Shown here piece by piece: positions 45,388-54,127 of a stretch of 64,000 nucleotides of DNA (the stretch's first letter is position 1; every line of letters begins with the position of its first letter). The notes under the pieces are model-generated. The model did not search any database. It was not told where the DNA came from and saw only the letters and a program-made list of their open reading frames with translations. The position numbers and the translations under genes were made by a program. Origin of the DNA: Rhodopirellula sp. SM50 (lineage in GTDB: Bacteria > Planctomycetota > Planctomycetia > Pirellulales > Pirellulaceae); the NCBI RefSeq assembly GCF_002289565.1, contig NZ_NTFY01000007.1:1-64000 (forward strand). Reading direction: 5' to 3'.

Positions 45388-46416
45388 TCATTCGTTGCTG
45401 CATGATGGATCGGCTTGATGTGTCAGTTGTCGTGCGTGCTGAGCCGCACCGAGCATTCCGGCGTCATTACCGAGCGTGGCAAAATCGATTTTCAGGGTTT
45501 CTCCGGTCTGGACCAACGACAAACGCACCATTTCACTTCGGATCGTCCGCAAGAACGCTCTGCCGGTGCGGGTTTGATTGCCGCCGAAGTTCACGGCACC
45601 GCCGAGTAACACGACGGCGGGATCCGCGATGTGGGCGAGCATCGCGATCGCCCGCCCCAGATGCACGCCGGTCCTGCGGACGGTCTCCATCGCGATCGCG
45701 TCGCCGCGTTCGGCGGCGGCGGAAATGGTTTCCGGCGTCAGTTCGTCCAGCTCGCCCAGCGACGATGATTGGTCGGTCGCATCGAGTTGCTCCAGTGCGG
45801 TTTTGACGATTCCCGCGGCACCGGCGTAGGCTTCCAAATGCCCCCAACGGCCGCAACCACACTGCCGGGCATCGGGACCATGCTCGATGGTGACGTGGCC
45901 GATTTCGCCTCCACAGCCGTGACTGCCATTGATCGCGCGGCCGGCAACAATGATCCCACCGCCGATGCCGGTCCCCAAGGTCAAGAAAGAAAGCGAGTCG
46001 GTGCGATGCTCCCCGAAGCTGGATTCCCCCAGTGCCGCGGCATTGGCATCATTGATCACGGCGACAGGCTTTTGAAAGACGCGCGCCAATTCTTGATGAA
46101 AACCGATACCGTGCCAGGCGTGCAGGTTTGCCGTTTCCATCAACGTGGCCGTCGCCTCGTCGATCACCCCGGCCATGGCCAATCCGACCGATTCCAGCGC
46201 ATCAAACGTGGCGCCGTGCCGGTGCAACGCCGCGACCGAAAACTCGCGGGCCCGACGAAACACATCCGAGGGTTCGTCGCAGTGCGCCGTGGAGATCTGG
46301 TCGCGGGCGACAAGCTCCTCCCCACGCAACAGTCCTAATTTGACCGAAGTGCCACCAAGGTCGATGCCCATGACGAACGACGGCGATTCGCTGGTACAGT
46401 AATTGGTTGGTTTCAT
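45388..46416 (-). CDS. ROK family sugar kinase
   Basis: The 342-residue protein shows the ROK signatures: an ATP phosphate-1 motif VMGIDLGGTSVKLGLL, VINDANAAALGESSFGEHR, GTGIGGGIIVAGRAINGSHG, and the ROK Cys-rich zinc motif EHGPDARQCGCGRWGHLEAY. This suits a glucokinase or N-acetylglucosamine/glucosamine kinase; its position just upstream of the NagB fusion favours an amino sugar. There is no N-terminal HTH, so it is an enzyme rather than a regulator. The ATG at 46416 begins eight residues after an earlier in-frame ATG. Confidence 0.88.
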   Translation of the reverse strand: MKPTNYCTSESPSFVMGIDLGGTSVKLGLLRGEELVARDQISTAHCDEPSDVFRRAREFSVAALHRHGATFDALESVGLAMAGVIDEATATLMETANLHAWHGIGFHQELARVFQKPVAVINDANAAALGESSFGEHRTDSLSFLTLGTGIGGGIIVAGRAINGSHGCGGEIGHVTIEHGPDARQCGCGRWGHLEAYAGAAGIVKTALEQLDATDQSSSLGELDELTPETISAAAERGDAIAMETVRRTGVHLGRAIAMLAHIADPAVVLLGGAVNFGGNQTRTGRAFLRTIRSEMVRLSLVQTGETLKIDFATLGNDAGMLGAAQHARQLTHQADPSCSNE

Positions 46417-46476
46417 GTTCGGATACAAACGTCGTCGCAATCATTCATCACGTTCAAGCTCACCCGTTCGATTCAT

Positions 46477-47805
46477 TCAATTTGCAATGCAAAACAGATG
46501 GTTCGCTCCGCGGATGAACAACTCATCGCCGCACGGAGCAGGGGTCGCATCAACCGTTTCACCGACCGAATTGGACGAGACGATTTGTAGTGTTGCCGAA
46601 TCCTTGATCACGACCGTGGTGCCACTTCGGCCGGTCAAGTAGACGTGCCCGCCGGCGGCCATCGGCGACGCATAGGTTTTGCTGATTCCGGGCAATCGAA
46701 CCGCTTCATAGTGGGGCTTGCCCGTCGCCGCATCCAGACAACTCAGGTTGCCGGATTTGCCTTTGTGGAAATACAGCCGGCCGTCGCTGAGCAGCGGGGA
46801 CGCGATGTCGGGCGTGTCTCGGCTGACCGTCCACACCACTCGGTCGGTGCCTTCGATGTCGCCTTGTCCGTCGGGCCGGAACGCGCCGAGGAATGATCCC
46901 TGATAGCCGCTTCCGACAAACACCAATCCGTCGGCGGCGACCGCCGATGCGACCGGTCGGGTCGTTTGGCCGCCGCAACGCCAAAGTTCTTGACCGGTTT
47001 GAAGGTCATAACTGCGGGCAAAGTTTTGACCGTTCATGATGATCTGTTTTTTGCCGGCGACGTCGATCACCAAGGGCGTGGCCCAGCAAGACGGCTCATC
47101 GCGATCGGTCTTCCAAATCGTCTCGCCGGTCGACTTGTCCAACGCGTAGAGCGCCGATTCACCCTCATGATCCCAGGGCACAATGATCATCTTGCCGTGC
47201 AGCGTCGGTGAACTGCCTTCGCCGAATCCGCTGCGTGTGATCATTTTCCCAAAGTCATCGCGTTTCCATTTCAGCCGGCCGTCCATCGTGTAGCAATACA
47301 GACCTCGCGAGCCGAAGTGGGTATAGACATGTTTGCCGTCGGTGCAGGGGGATGCCGACGCAAACCCGTTGGTCGAATGGGTTTCCTGGTGCGGGACGGC
47401 GGTGACGGCGGTTTGTTTCCAAAGTTGCTGACCGGATTGCCGGTCGAAGCAGAGCACTTGGAAATCCAGTTTCGGCAGCGCCGGTGCCGCGCCACGCTGA
47501 AATTGATTGCGATTCTGCGGGGCTCGCGGCGGTGGCGCCGCCCCCGGACCCACGTCAACGGCGGTGACCACAAACACGCGGTCTTCCCAAATCACCGGCG
47601 ACCCGGAACCGCGGCCGGGAATCGGCACCTTCCATTTCACGTTCTCCGTTTCGGACCACCGGGTCGGCGGGTTGCCGCTGGCGGCCGCACCGTTGCCGGT
47701 CGGACCGCGCCAATGACTCCAATTGTCGGCAATAACGCTCTCCGCGGACGTTAGCAACGTCATCGCGGTGACCAGCACGCTGGTCCGGCAAAAACTGCAA
47801 AGCAT
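46477..47805 (-). CDS. Secreted PQQ-type beta-propeller protein
   Basis: The 442-residue exported protein has a signal peptide (TSVLVTAMTLLTSAESVIA), then WSHWRGPTGNGAAASGNPPT, the usual opening of planctomycete PQQ-like propellers, and repeated blades such as LCFDRQSGQQLWKQ, YALDKSTGETIWK and YDLQTGQELWRCGGQT. Blade count is around seven to eight. No catalytic residues of quinoprotein dehydrogenases are evident, so it is a structural or binding protein rather than a proven enzyme. It is the first gene before ROK and NagB (60-bp gap). Confidence 0.8.
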   Translation of the reverse strand: MLCSFCRTSVLVTAMTLLTSAESVIADNWSHWRGPTGNGAAASGNPPTRWSETENVKWKVPIPGRGSGSPVIWEDRVFVVTAVDVGPGAAPPPRAPQNRNQFQRGAAPALPKLDFQVLCFDRQSGQQLWKQTAVTAVPHQETHSTNGFASASPCTDGKHVYTHFGSRGLYCYTMDGRLKWKRDDFGKMITRSGFGEGSSPTLHGKMIIVPWDHEGESALYALDKSTGETIWKTDRDEPSCWATPLVIDVAGKKQIIMNGQNFARSYDLQTGQELWRCGGQTTRPVASAVAADGLVFVGSGYQGSFLGAFRPDGQGDIEGTDRVVWTVSRDTPDIASPLLSDGRLYFHKGKSGNLSCLDAATGKPHYEAVRLPGISKTYASPMAAGGHVYLTGRSGTTVVIKDSATLQIVSSNSVGETVDATPAPCGDELFIRGANHLFCIAN

Positions 47806-48115
47806 GAGTGGTGAATTCTGAAGGAGGAAACGTCACGTGAAGGGGCCGCCCTTGTTCCGGGCCATTCCGGTTTGGCCACATTGTAACTCGTCGGCCCGGA
47901 TCGAGTATCTCGGCATGAGGGTTCCCGACGGCCGAGCGTTTGCAGGACACGCAGATTACCAGGGACCAGATGACCGCGGCATCCCGCTGAACTCGCCGAA
48001 CACCGCCGGAGCAAAATCTTTGACACTGCGTCACGGATGCGACATGTTGGGGGGTACCGGAAGCGGCCCGAGACAGATTTCTGTCCGTTGACTTCGGCAT
48101 TCAAGGGTCTTTGGC
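47806..48115. other. Divergent intergenic region
   Basis: This gap between the propeller gene (minus) and the cyclic-nucleotide-binding gene (plus) must contain both promoters. I found no repeat family member, hairpin or supported small gene. Confidence 0.45.
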
Positions 48116-48613
48116 ATGTTAATCGATCAAACGGAACTCATCCAACAAACTCCGGTGTGCGGGGGCCTGCGGCAGGAAACGCTGCGATTGATCTTGAGTC
48201 AATCCGAAGAGCAAGAGGTGCCCGCGGGCGAGTTCTTTTTCCGCGAGGGAGACGCGGGGGATTGCTTGTACGTGATCCGATCGGGGACGGCGATCGTCCA
48301 ACGGATTTGGCAGGGCAAAGCGATTGTCCTGGCACGCATTCAGCCCGGCGATTGTTTCGGCGAAATGTCGCTGATCGATTTACAACGCCGCTTTGCCGGC
48401 GTCAAAGCGGAGACCGATTGCAGCGTGATCCGAGTTCCCTACACGGCACTGATGAAACTGTGTCAGGTCGATATGGAACAGTACGCGATGGTGATGATGA
48501 ATCTGGGACGCGAAGTCAGTCGTCGGCTGCGGATCGCCGGCGAGCGACTGTTTCGTTATCAGCAAGAACTCGGCCAGCATTGGTTTGACGAGGAACTGGT
48601 ATTTGATGCTTGA
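48116..48613 (+). CDS. Stand-alone cyclic nucleotide-binding domain protein
   Basis: The 165-residue protein is a single cNMP-binding beta-roll: EVPAGEFFFREGDAGDCLYV, LARIQPGDCFGEMSLIDLQ (the phosphate-binding cassette with conserved Gly-Glu) and RRFAGVKAETDCSVI. No HTH follows, so it is not a CRP-type regulator; it may sense cAMP, cGMP or another ligand and act by protein contact. It is monocistronic, with only the second Uma2 remnant downstream. Confidence 0.82.
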   Translation: MLIDQTELIQQTPVCGGLRQETLRLILSQSEEQEVPAGEFFFREGDAGDCLYVIRSGTAIVQRIWQGKAIVLARIQPGDCFGEMSLIDLQRRFAGVKAETDCSVIRVPYTALMKLCQVDMEQYAMVMMNLGREVSRRLRIAGERLFRYQQELGQHWFDEELVFDA

Positions 48614-48676
48614 TCATTAGCGGATCTGCTGTGGCGGAGAGTACAATACGCGCAAGTCAACTCAACGGAGCAGAAA

Positions 48677-48898
48677 ATGAGTCTCACCACCACTCAGGGC
48701 GAACAGCGTGTCCTGCTGCGATCGATCTCGTGGCAGACCTACGACCAAGGATTGCTTGAGATCATGTCGTCGTCGATGGCTCACGAATCCGACAAATCGT
48801 TGCTGGGACGTCTCGTCGAAATGGACAGTCTCGTCAGGCGTCGGACCACCCGCGTCGCTGCAACCCGAGTGATCATGCGCTCGCAAGCGGCCTGCTAA
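48677..48898 (+). pseudogene. Second Uma2-type remnant with internal deletion
   Basis: The 73-residue reading frame begins with a Uma2 start (TTTQGEQRVLLRSISWQTY) and then jumps to TYDQGLLEIMSSSMAHESD and KSLLGRLVEMD, segments that in full proteins are separated by about 20-25 residues. The loss at the shared TY looks like an internal deletion. It ends in a basic tail that runs into GCTCGCAAGC repeat sequence at 48880. The catalytic core is absent. Confidence 0.65.
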
Positions 48899-48920
48899 TC
48901 GAATCCGATCACACGTGAGG

Positions 48921-48972
48921 TCAGCCGTTTGGCGCGAGCGTACGGGCCCGTAGGCTCGCGCCAAACGGCTGA
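48921..48972. repeat. Family A palindrome, near-perfect 26-bp arms, no loop
   Basis: The arms meet at GGGCCC (48944-48949). Twenty-five of 26 bases pair; the core is TCAGCCGTTTGGCGCGAGC against GCTCGCGCCAAACGGCTGA. It belongs to the family found at 13053, 24160 and 57475. Confidence 0.9.
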
Positions 48973-49037
48973 TTAAATCAACAGCTCGCAAGCGAGCCCC
49001 GCCCATCCACCCGCCCCAGCTCCCTCGGAGAAAACTC

Positions 49038-50510
49038 TTGCCCCGCCGCAACACCATCCTCTTCGTCACCCTGGCCAGTCTGTTCAGTATTGTGCGACCC
49101 GCGATCAGCGCCGAACTCCCCGAACGGCCGAACTTTATCGTCGTCTTCTGTGACAATCTGGGCTACGGCGACATCCAACCCTTCGGGTCCAGGCTGCACC
49201 GGACGCCAAACTTGAACCGGATGGCAACGCAAGGGCGAACGTTCACGCACTTCTGCGTGACCGCCGGCGTGTGCACTCCTTCGCGCGCCAGTCTGATCAC
49301 CGGCTGCTACTCCCAACGCGTCGGCATGCACCAAAACCCGCGCGACGGACATGTGTTACGCCCGATCTCGCCTTATGGACTGAACCCCGACGAAGTCACG
49401 ATTGCCGAAACACTGAAAGAACAGGGGTATGCGACAGCGATCATCGGCAAATGGCACCTGGGCGACCAACCCGAATTCCTGCCGACACGTCAGGGGTTTG
49501 ACTTCTTTTTCGGTGTCCCCTACAGCGATGACATGACGCAAGCGGTCGGCCAGCGTCTGGGCGATCGGCTGGACGGAAAACATTGGCCGCCACTGCCATT
49601 GATGGAAAACGACGTCGTCGTCGAAGCCCCCTGTGACCGAAACGGATTGACCAAGCGGTACACCGAACGGGCGATGCAGTGGATTCGGGAGCACCGGGAG
49701 GAACCGTTCTTTCTGTATTTCCCCCAAGCGATGCCGGGCAGCACGAAGACGCCGTTTTCCAGTGAAGCCTTTCGGGGCCAAAGCAAGAACGGACCTTGGG
49801 GCGACTCCATCGAAGAACTGGACTGGTCGATCGGTCAAATGATGGATCAACTGCGCGAACTGGGGTTGGCCAGCAAGACGCTTGTGATCTGGACCAGCGA
49901 CAATGGTGCTCCGATCAATCGAGACTTAAACGATCTCTCGCGCGGTTCCAATCGCCCCCTGCACGGCCGTGGCTACACGACCAGCGAAGGCGCCTTTCGC
50001 GTCCCGACATTGATGTGGCAACCGGGCCACGTGCGGGCAGGAACCGTCTGCGAAGAACTCGCCACGACGATGGATTTGTTGCCGACGTTCACCAAGCTGG
50101 CCGGCGGCGAACTGCCGCAAGATCGCACGATCGACGGACACGACATCGCCCCCTTGATCTACAGCCAGCCGGACGCAACGTCTCCCTACGAAGCGTTTTA
50201 CTATTATCAGCGGGATCAATTGCAAGCGGTTCGTTCGGGACCCTGGAAACTGTTTCTGCCGATCGATCCCTCCGCCGGTCATCCGCATCTCGGAAAAAAT
50301 GACCCGCCACAAACGTTGCTGTTTCATCTGTACGATGACGTGTCGTGTCGTCACAACGTCGCTGCCGAGCATCCCGACGTGGTCGAGAGATTGATGAAGC
50401 TCGCCGAACAGGCGCGCGAAGACCTTGGTGACAAAGACCGTCCGGGCAGGGGACAACGAGCGATCGGAAAAATCGAAGGTCAGCCGCGCGCGCAAACGCT
50501 CCAACCATAG
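49038..50510 (+). CDS. Secreted type I sulfatase (arylsulfatase A-like)
   Basis: The 490-residue exported enzyme has a leader (ILFVTLASLFSIVRPAISA) and the sulfatase motifs FIVVFCDNLGYGDIQPFG, CTPSRASLITG (Cys79, formylglycine site), KWHLGDQPEFLPTRQGFDFF and VIWTSDNGAPINRD. It is shorter than the other sulfatase and lacks an added C-terminal module. The start is TTG 49038 preceded by GGAG at a suitable distance; no ATG fits the signal peptide. A glycan-sulfate substrate is inferred. It converges on a DUF1501 gene. Confidence 0.85.
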   Translation: MPRRNTILFVTLASLFSIVRPAISAELPERPNFIVVFCDNLGYGDIQPFGSRLHRTPNLNRMATQGRTFTHFCVTAGVCTPSRASLITGCYSQRVGMHQNPRDGHVLRPISPYGLNPDEVTIAETLKEQGYATAIIGKWHLGDQPEFLPTRQGFDFFFGVPYSDDMTQAVGQRLGDRLDGKHWPPLPLMENDVVVEAPCDRNGLTKRYTERAMQWIREHREEPFFLYFPQAMPGSTKTPFSSEAFRGQSKNGPWGDSIEELDWSIGQMMDQLRELGLASKTLVIWTSDNGAPINRDLNDLSRGSNRPLHGRGYTTSEGAFRVPTLMWQPGHVRAGTVCEELATTMDLLPTFTKLAGGELPQDRTIDGHDIAPLIYSQPDATSPYEAFYYYQRDQLQAVRSGPWKLFLPIDPSAGHPHLGKNDPPQTLLFHLYDDVSCRHNVAAEHPDVVERLMKLAEQAREDLGDKDRPGRGQRAIGKIEGQPRAQTLQP

Positions 50511-50556
50511 TTCGATCGCACGGATCACTTGCTTTGACGCCAAGCGGTATGTTTTT

Positions 50557-50706
50557 GTTAGCGGTAGGGCGCGAGCCCTCCGGTCTTTCATGGTGTGTTT
50601 GAAACGCGACCGGAGGGCTCGCGCCCTTCCGCTAACGAATCGTTCACGGCGTAGGATTCCGCCTGAGGGCGAGGTAGGCCATCGACAGGCTGGAAGCCTA
50701 TCCCAC
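50557..50706. repeat. Convergent repeat gap: family B palindrome and family D hairpin
   Basis: Family B arms (GTTAGCGGTAGGGCGCGAGC with GGCTCGCGCCCTTCCGCTAA) span 50557-50636. A family E-like CACGGCGTAGG follows, then the family D element GACAGGCTGGAAGCCTATC (about 50685-50703) near the DUF1501 stop. No gene is supported in the gap. Confidence 0.8.
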
Positions 50707-50724
50707 CTCTTTTCTGCTCGATCG

Positions 50725-52179
50725 CTAGACCAGAATCTCCCGGATCACCTGGCCGTAATCTTGCTCCAGACGCTTGTGCCCCGGCACATTCAAGCGGTGA
50801 GAATGCAAGCCCAACTGATGCAACAACGTCGCATGGACATCGGTCACATAGTGCGGATGCTCCACGGCATGGAAACCGATTTCATCGGTCGCGCCGTGCA
50901 CGATGCCGCCCTTGAGTCCACCGCCGGCCATCAGGACGCTGAAACCGTACGGATGATGATCGCGGCCATCGGAGTTCTGTGAACCCGGTGTGCGCCCGAA
51001 TTCCGTCGCGAACACGACCAGCGTCTCGTCCAGCATGCCCCGCTGCTTGAGATCCTGGATCAAGCCCGCGACCGGGCGATCGACCTGCATCGCCAATTTG
51101 GAATGATTGGCTTTCAGTTTCGAGTGCTGATCCCAAGCCCCCGCGGCCCCATCGCCATGCATGATTTGTATGAATCGCACACCCTGTTCGGCGAAACGAC
51201 GCGCCGCGAGCAACTGCTCGCCGAACGGACGTGTTTCTTTCTGATCGAACCCGTACAGTTTCTTGGTGGCCTCGGTCTCGGTATCAAACCGAATCACTTC
51301 CGGGACGGCCGTTTGCATCCGGTAGGCCAATTCGTAGGACTTGATCCTCGCTTCCAGCTCCGGGTCGTGCGGATACTGCTCGGCGGTCAGGTGATTCAAG
51401 CGACGCACTAAGTCAAATCCGAGACGCTGCTGGCCGGCCGAAACGTCTCCTTCGGGGCTCGCATAGTCGAGAGGATTGTTCGGGTCCACTTTTAAAGCGA
51501 CGCTGTCGTACGCCGGCCCCAAGTAGTGTCCGTCGCGTTTGTCAAAAAAACGCGGCCCCATGCCGATGAATTGGGGCAGATTTTCGTTGAGTGTTCCCAG
51601 CCCATAATTGACCCATGCGCCGATCGTCGGCACACGTGGATCGAGCATGTGTCGCCCCGAGTGAAACTGCACTTGGGCGCCATGGTTGTCATCAGTCGTC
51701 CACATCGACCGGATCACCGCCAGGTCATCGACGCAGGCCCCCAGATGCGGGAACCAGTCACTGATTTCGATTCCGCTTTGCCCATACTTTCGATAGCCGA
51801 CTTGCAACGGATAAATCTTGTTGCGTTGCTGGCCATTGGCATCATTGACGACGACGACCCGAACCCGTTTCAGTTTCTCCGGATCTTGAACATCGGCAAA
51901 CGGAGTCTCGTTGATCGTTTTCCCGGCGTACTTGGTCAGCGCCGGCTTGGGATCGAAACTTTCCATGTGGCTGACACCGCCACGCATGAACAGCCAGATC
52001 ACGCTTTTCGCTTTGGGGGCGAAATGCGGCAAGCCGTCCGGTGGCGACCACGCCGGGCTGGCCGACGAGCTACCCGGCGCGGCGGCATAACCGTCGCGGC
52101 GGAGGATTGCATTCAGGGCCAGGCTGCCAAACCCGAGTCCGCCGCAAAGCATCGCTCGACGATTGACGGTGCGATTCAT
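50725..52179 (-). CDS. DUF1501 domain protein
   Basis: The 484-residue protein starts [20 protein letters not shown], a twin-arginine-type leader. DUF1501 features are [58 protein letters not shown] and [19 protein letters not shown], then [16 protein letters not shown]. It is the third gene of a minus-strand order: PSCyt1/DUF1549/DUF1553, sialate O-acetylesterase, DUF1501. The usual pair is thus split by an esterase gene. Role and substrate are unproven. Confidence 0.88.
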   Translation of the reverse strand: MNRTVNRRAMLCGGLGFGSLALNAILRRDGYAAAPGSSSASPAWSPPDGLPHFAPKAKSVIWLFMRGGVSHMESFDPKPALTKYAGKTINETPFADVQDPEKLKRVRVVVVNDANGQQRNKIYPLQVGYRKYGQSGIEISDWFPHLGACVDDLAVIRSMWTTDDNHGAQVQFHSGRHMLDPRVPTIGAWVNYGLGTLNENLPQFIGMGPRFFDKRDGHYLGPAYDSVALKVDPNNPLDYASPEGDVSAGQQRLGFDLVRRLNHLTAEQYPHDPELEARIKSYELAYRMQTAVPEVIRFDTETEATKKLYGFDQKETRPFGEQLLAARRFAEQGVRFIQIMHGDGAAGAWDQHSKLKANHSKLAMQVDRPVAGLIQDLKQRGMLDETLVVFATEFGRTPGSQNSDGRDHHPYGFSVLMAGGGLKGGIVHGATDEIGFHAVEHPHYVTDVHATLLHQLGLHSHRLNVPGHKRLEQDYGQVIREILV

Positions 52180-52282
52180 GATCTTCTACTTTCAAAGGGT
52201 TTGGGGGCACTCACTCGTGCTCCGTTCCGAGCTTGTGGGATCTGTGTTTCGGCCTCGGTCAGGCCGCGTTTGACGACGCATT

Positions 52283-52304
52283 GCCATGCACAGCATGACC
52301 TACT
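52283..52304. repeat. Family G palindrome variant
   Basis: On the minus strand it reads TAGGTCATGCTGTGCATGG, just downstream of the esterase stop, in the same orientation to the upstream gene as the rfbA and DUF1549 copies. Confidence 0.65.
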
Positions 52305-52314
52305 CTGTCCTGCG

Positions 52315-53919
52315 TCACCGACCACTGGTCGTTTTTCGCGCGGACGGTCGCGTCGAGCCGGTGACATCGTCCCAGTCATCGCTGCGGAACACCGACGCGG
52401 GCAAGCCTTCGCTGTTGACCAGGTTCGCACCTTCGGGATTGGACGCCCAGGCATAGCGAACGGCGACCGGTGCGGGAACGTCGGCGCTGCTGACCAGCAC
52501 GCTGTCTTTGCCGACCGTCTTGGCATCAGCCCAGTGCCATTGCTGATCCTTGCCGGCGATTTCAAACCGTTTCAACGCTTCGCCGTCGCGCGATTTCAGC
52601 CCCTTGCCGGCTTGATCGAATGTCACACGAATCGCGTTGCCTTCGATTTTGCTGTGGCGATACAGCGGCCCCGAGAAGACGATGTCACGGCCGTAGTCTT
52701 TGGCCAATGCCCAGCGGGCCAATCGCTCGCCGGGATCCTTCTTGTTCTTCGGATGGATGTCGCCCGCCGCGCCGACGTCATTGATGATCGCCATCCCTGT
52801 CTTGGGCGTGGTGTCCAAGATCAACCGCATTCGATCCTGGAGCAACGCCCAAGGATCCGGGGTTCCGGGCTCGGTCGAGGGGCCTCGGAAATTCGCCAGC
52901 TGGACAAAGTAAAACGAGAACTCATCGTTCCAGCGTTGTCGCCAATCACGGATCATTAGCGGCAGCGTTTGATCGTAAGGGACCGCGCCCGGTTTCGCGT
53001 TGGCTTCGCCTTGGTACCAGATCGCTCCACGCATCGCATAGCCGACAAAGGGATGAATCATGGCGTTGAAGAGCACGCCGGGTTTTCCTTCGGTGTTCAA
53101 GGGACGCTTGGGCGGGGTGGGTTTTCGCGGCGCGCGAGCACGTTGCTCGTTGGGTCGATTGCGTCGCTCCGCCGCGTCGGCTTTCCATTGGTCCAGCCGA
53201 GCCTGGTAGGCGACCATGGCTTTCTCGGGATCGTAGGCTTTGTCAGCCTTCATCGCCGCGTCGACCAACCGCTTCGTACCGGGCAACGTCTCGAGTGCCT
53301 CGCGACTGGTGAACGTCTCGACGGGTTTGCCACCCCACGCCGATTTGATCACCCCGACCGGCACGCCGAGTTCCTGGTGCAGTTTCCTGGCGAAGAAGAA
53401 CGCGACCGCCGAGTAGCCCGCCAGGGTATCGGGCGTACAAACGCTCCACCGTCCGGCAATGTCGTCTTGGGGCTCGACCGCGGTCGTCGTGGCGGCATTG
53501 AACATCCGGATCGCCGGCAGGTCAGATTCGGCCAACGCAGCGTCGTAGCTTGCCGCCCCCCGCATCGTGAACGCCATGTTGGATTGCCCCGAGGCAAACC
53601 AGACCTCGCCGATCAACACGTCGTCGATCTTGATCGTCTCGCTGCCACTGCGAATGGTCAGTGTCGATCCCGAACCGTCCGCCTCGCCGGTCTGGATGCC
53701 GACCCGCCATTTCCCATCCGCATCCGCTTTGGCCGTCGCGGTCTGTCCCTTAAATTCCAACACGACTTCGGCGTCTGGAGCGGCTGTGCCCCAAATCGGT
53801 GCCGATCGCTCACGCTGAAGCACCATGTGGTCACTGAAGAACTGGGGAACCGAGAGCTCGGCAAACGTCACCACCGGGCAGGCCAGCCCGAGCGTGAGAA
53901 ACAGAAGGAAGCGTTGCAT
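52315..53919 (-). CDS. Sialate O-acetylesterase (SASA/SGNH) family protein
   Basis: The 534-residue secreted protein has a signal peptide (LLFLTLGLACPVVTFAE), a beta-sandwich start (FFSDHMVLQRERSAPIWGTA), and the SASA motifs GEVWFASGQSNMAFTMRG (nucleophile Ser in GQSNM), GVIKSAWGGKPVETFTS, MRGAIWYQGEANAK and the DIHPKNKKDPGERLARWA catalytic His block. It deacetylates sialic acids or, more generally in planctomycetes, acetylated polysaccharides. It sits between the DUF1549/DUF1553 and DUF1501 genes, fitting a glycan-degradation operon. A family G element is 12 bp downstream of its stop. Confidence 0.88.
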   Translation of the reverse strand: MQRFLLFLTLGLACPVVTFAELSVPQFFSDHMVLQRERSAPIWGTAAPDAEVVLEFKGQTATAKADADGKWRVGIQTGEADGSGSTLTIRSGSETIKIDDVLIGEVWFASGQSNMAFTMRGAASYDAALAESDLPAIRMFNAATTTAVEPQDDIAGRWSVCTPDTLAGYSAVAFFFARKLHQELGVPVGVIKSAWGGKPVETFTSREALETLPGTKRLVDAAMKADKAYDPEKAMVAYQARLDQWKADAAERRNRPNEQRARAPRKPTPPKRPLNTEGKPGVLFNAMIHPFVGYAMRGAIWYQGEANAKPGAVPYDQTLPLMIRDWRQRWNDEFSFYFVQLANFRGPSTEPGTPDPWALLQDRMRLILDTTPKTGMAIINDVGAAGDIHPKNKKDPGERLARWALAKDYGRDIVFSGPLYRHSKIEGNAIRVTFDQAGKGLKSRDGEALKRFEIAGKDQQWHWADAKTVGKDSVLVSSADVPAPVAVRYAWASNPEGANLVNSEGLPASVFRSDDWDDVTGSTRPSARKTTSGR

Positions 53920-53944
53920 GATTCAGTGGAGTGTGAGCGGAATA

Positions 53945-54127
53945 AAGTGGCGTAAGCTTCCAGCTTGCGATCGGCACGGTATCGCAAGCTGGAAGCTTAC
54001 CTGCTGTTGTAACGCAAGCTGGAAGCTTACCCGCTGTTGTATCGCAAGCTGGAAGCTTACCCGCTGTTGTATCGCAAGCTGGAAGCTTACCTGCTGTTGT
54101 AACGCAAGCTGGAAGCTTACGCCACTT
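53945..54127. repeat. 30-bp tandem repeat of family C, five copies, inside a palindrome
   Basis: Five copies of CGCAAGCTGGAAGCTTAC spaced exactly 30 bp apart (about 53983-54120) alternate with a nearly constant 12-base CTGCTGTTGTA-type spacer. An inverted copy (AGTGGCGTAAGCTTCC) opens the array at 53945, and the array ends GCTTACGCCACTT, so the ends are inverted repeats of each other. It lies between the end of the PSCyt1 gene and the start of the esterase gene. Confidence 0.9.

Noticed and set aside
53945-54127. A CRISPR array
   Set aside because: The repeat core is only about 18 bp, the interiors are nearly identical rather than unique spacers, and no cas gene is in the window.
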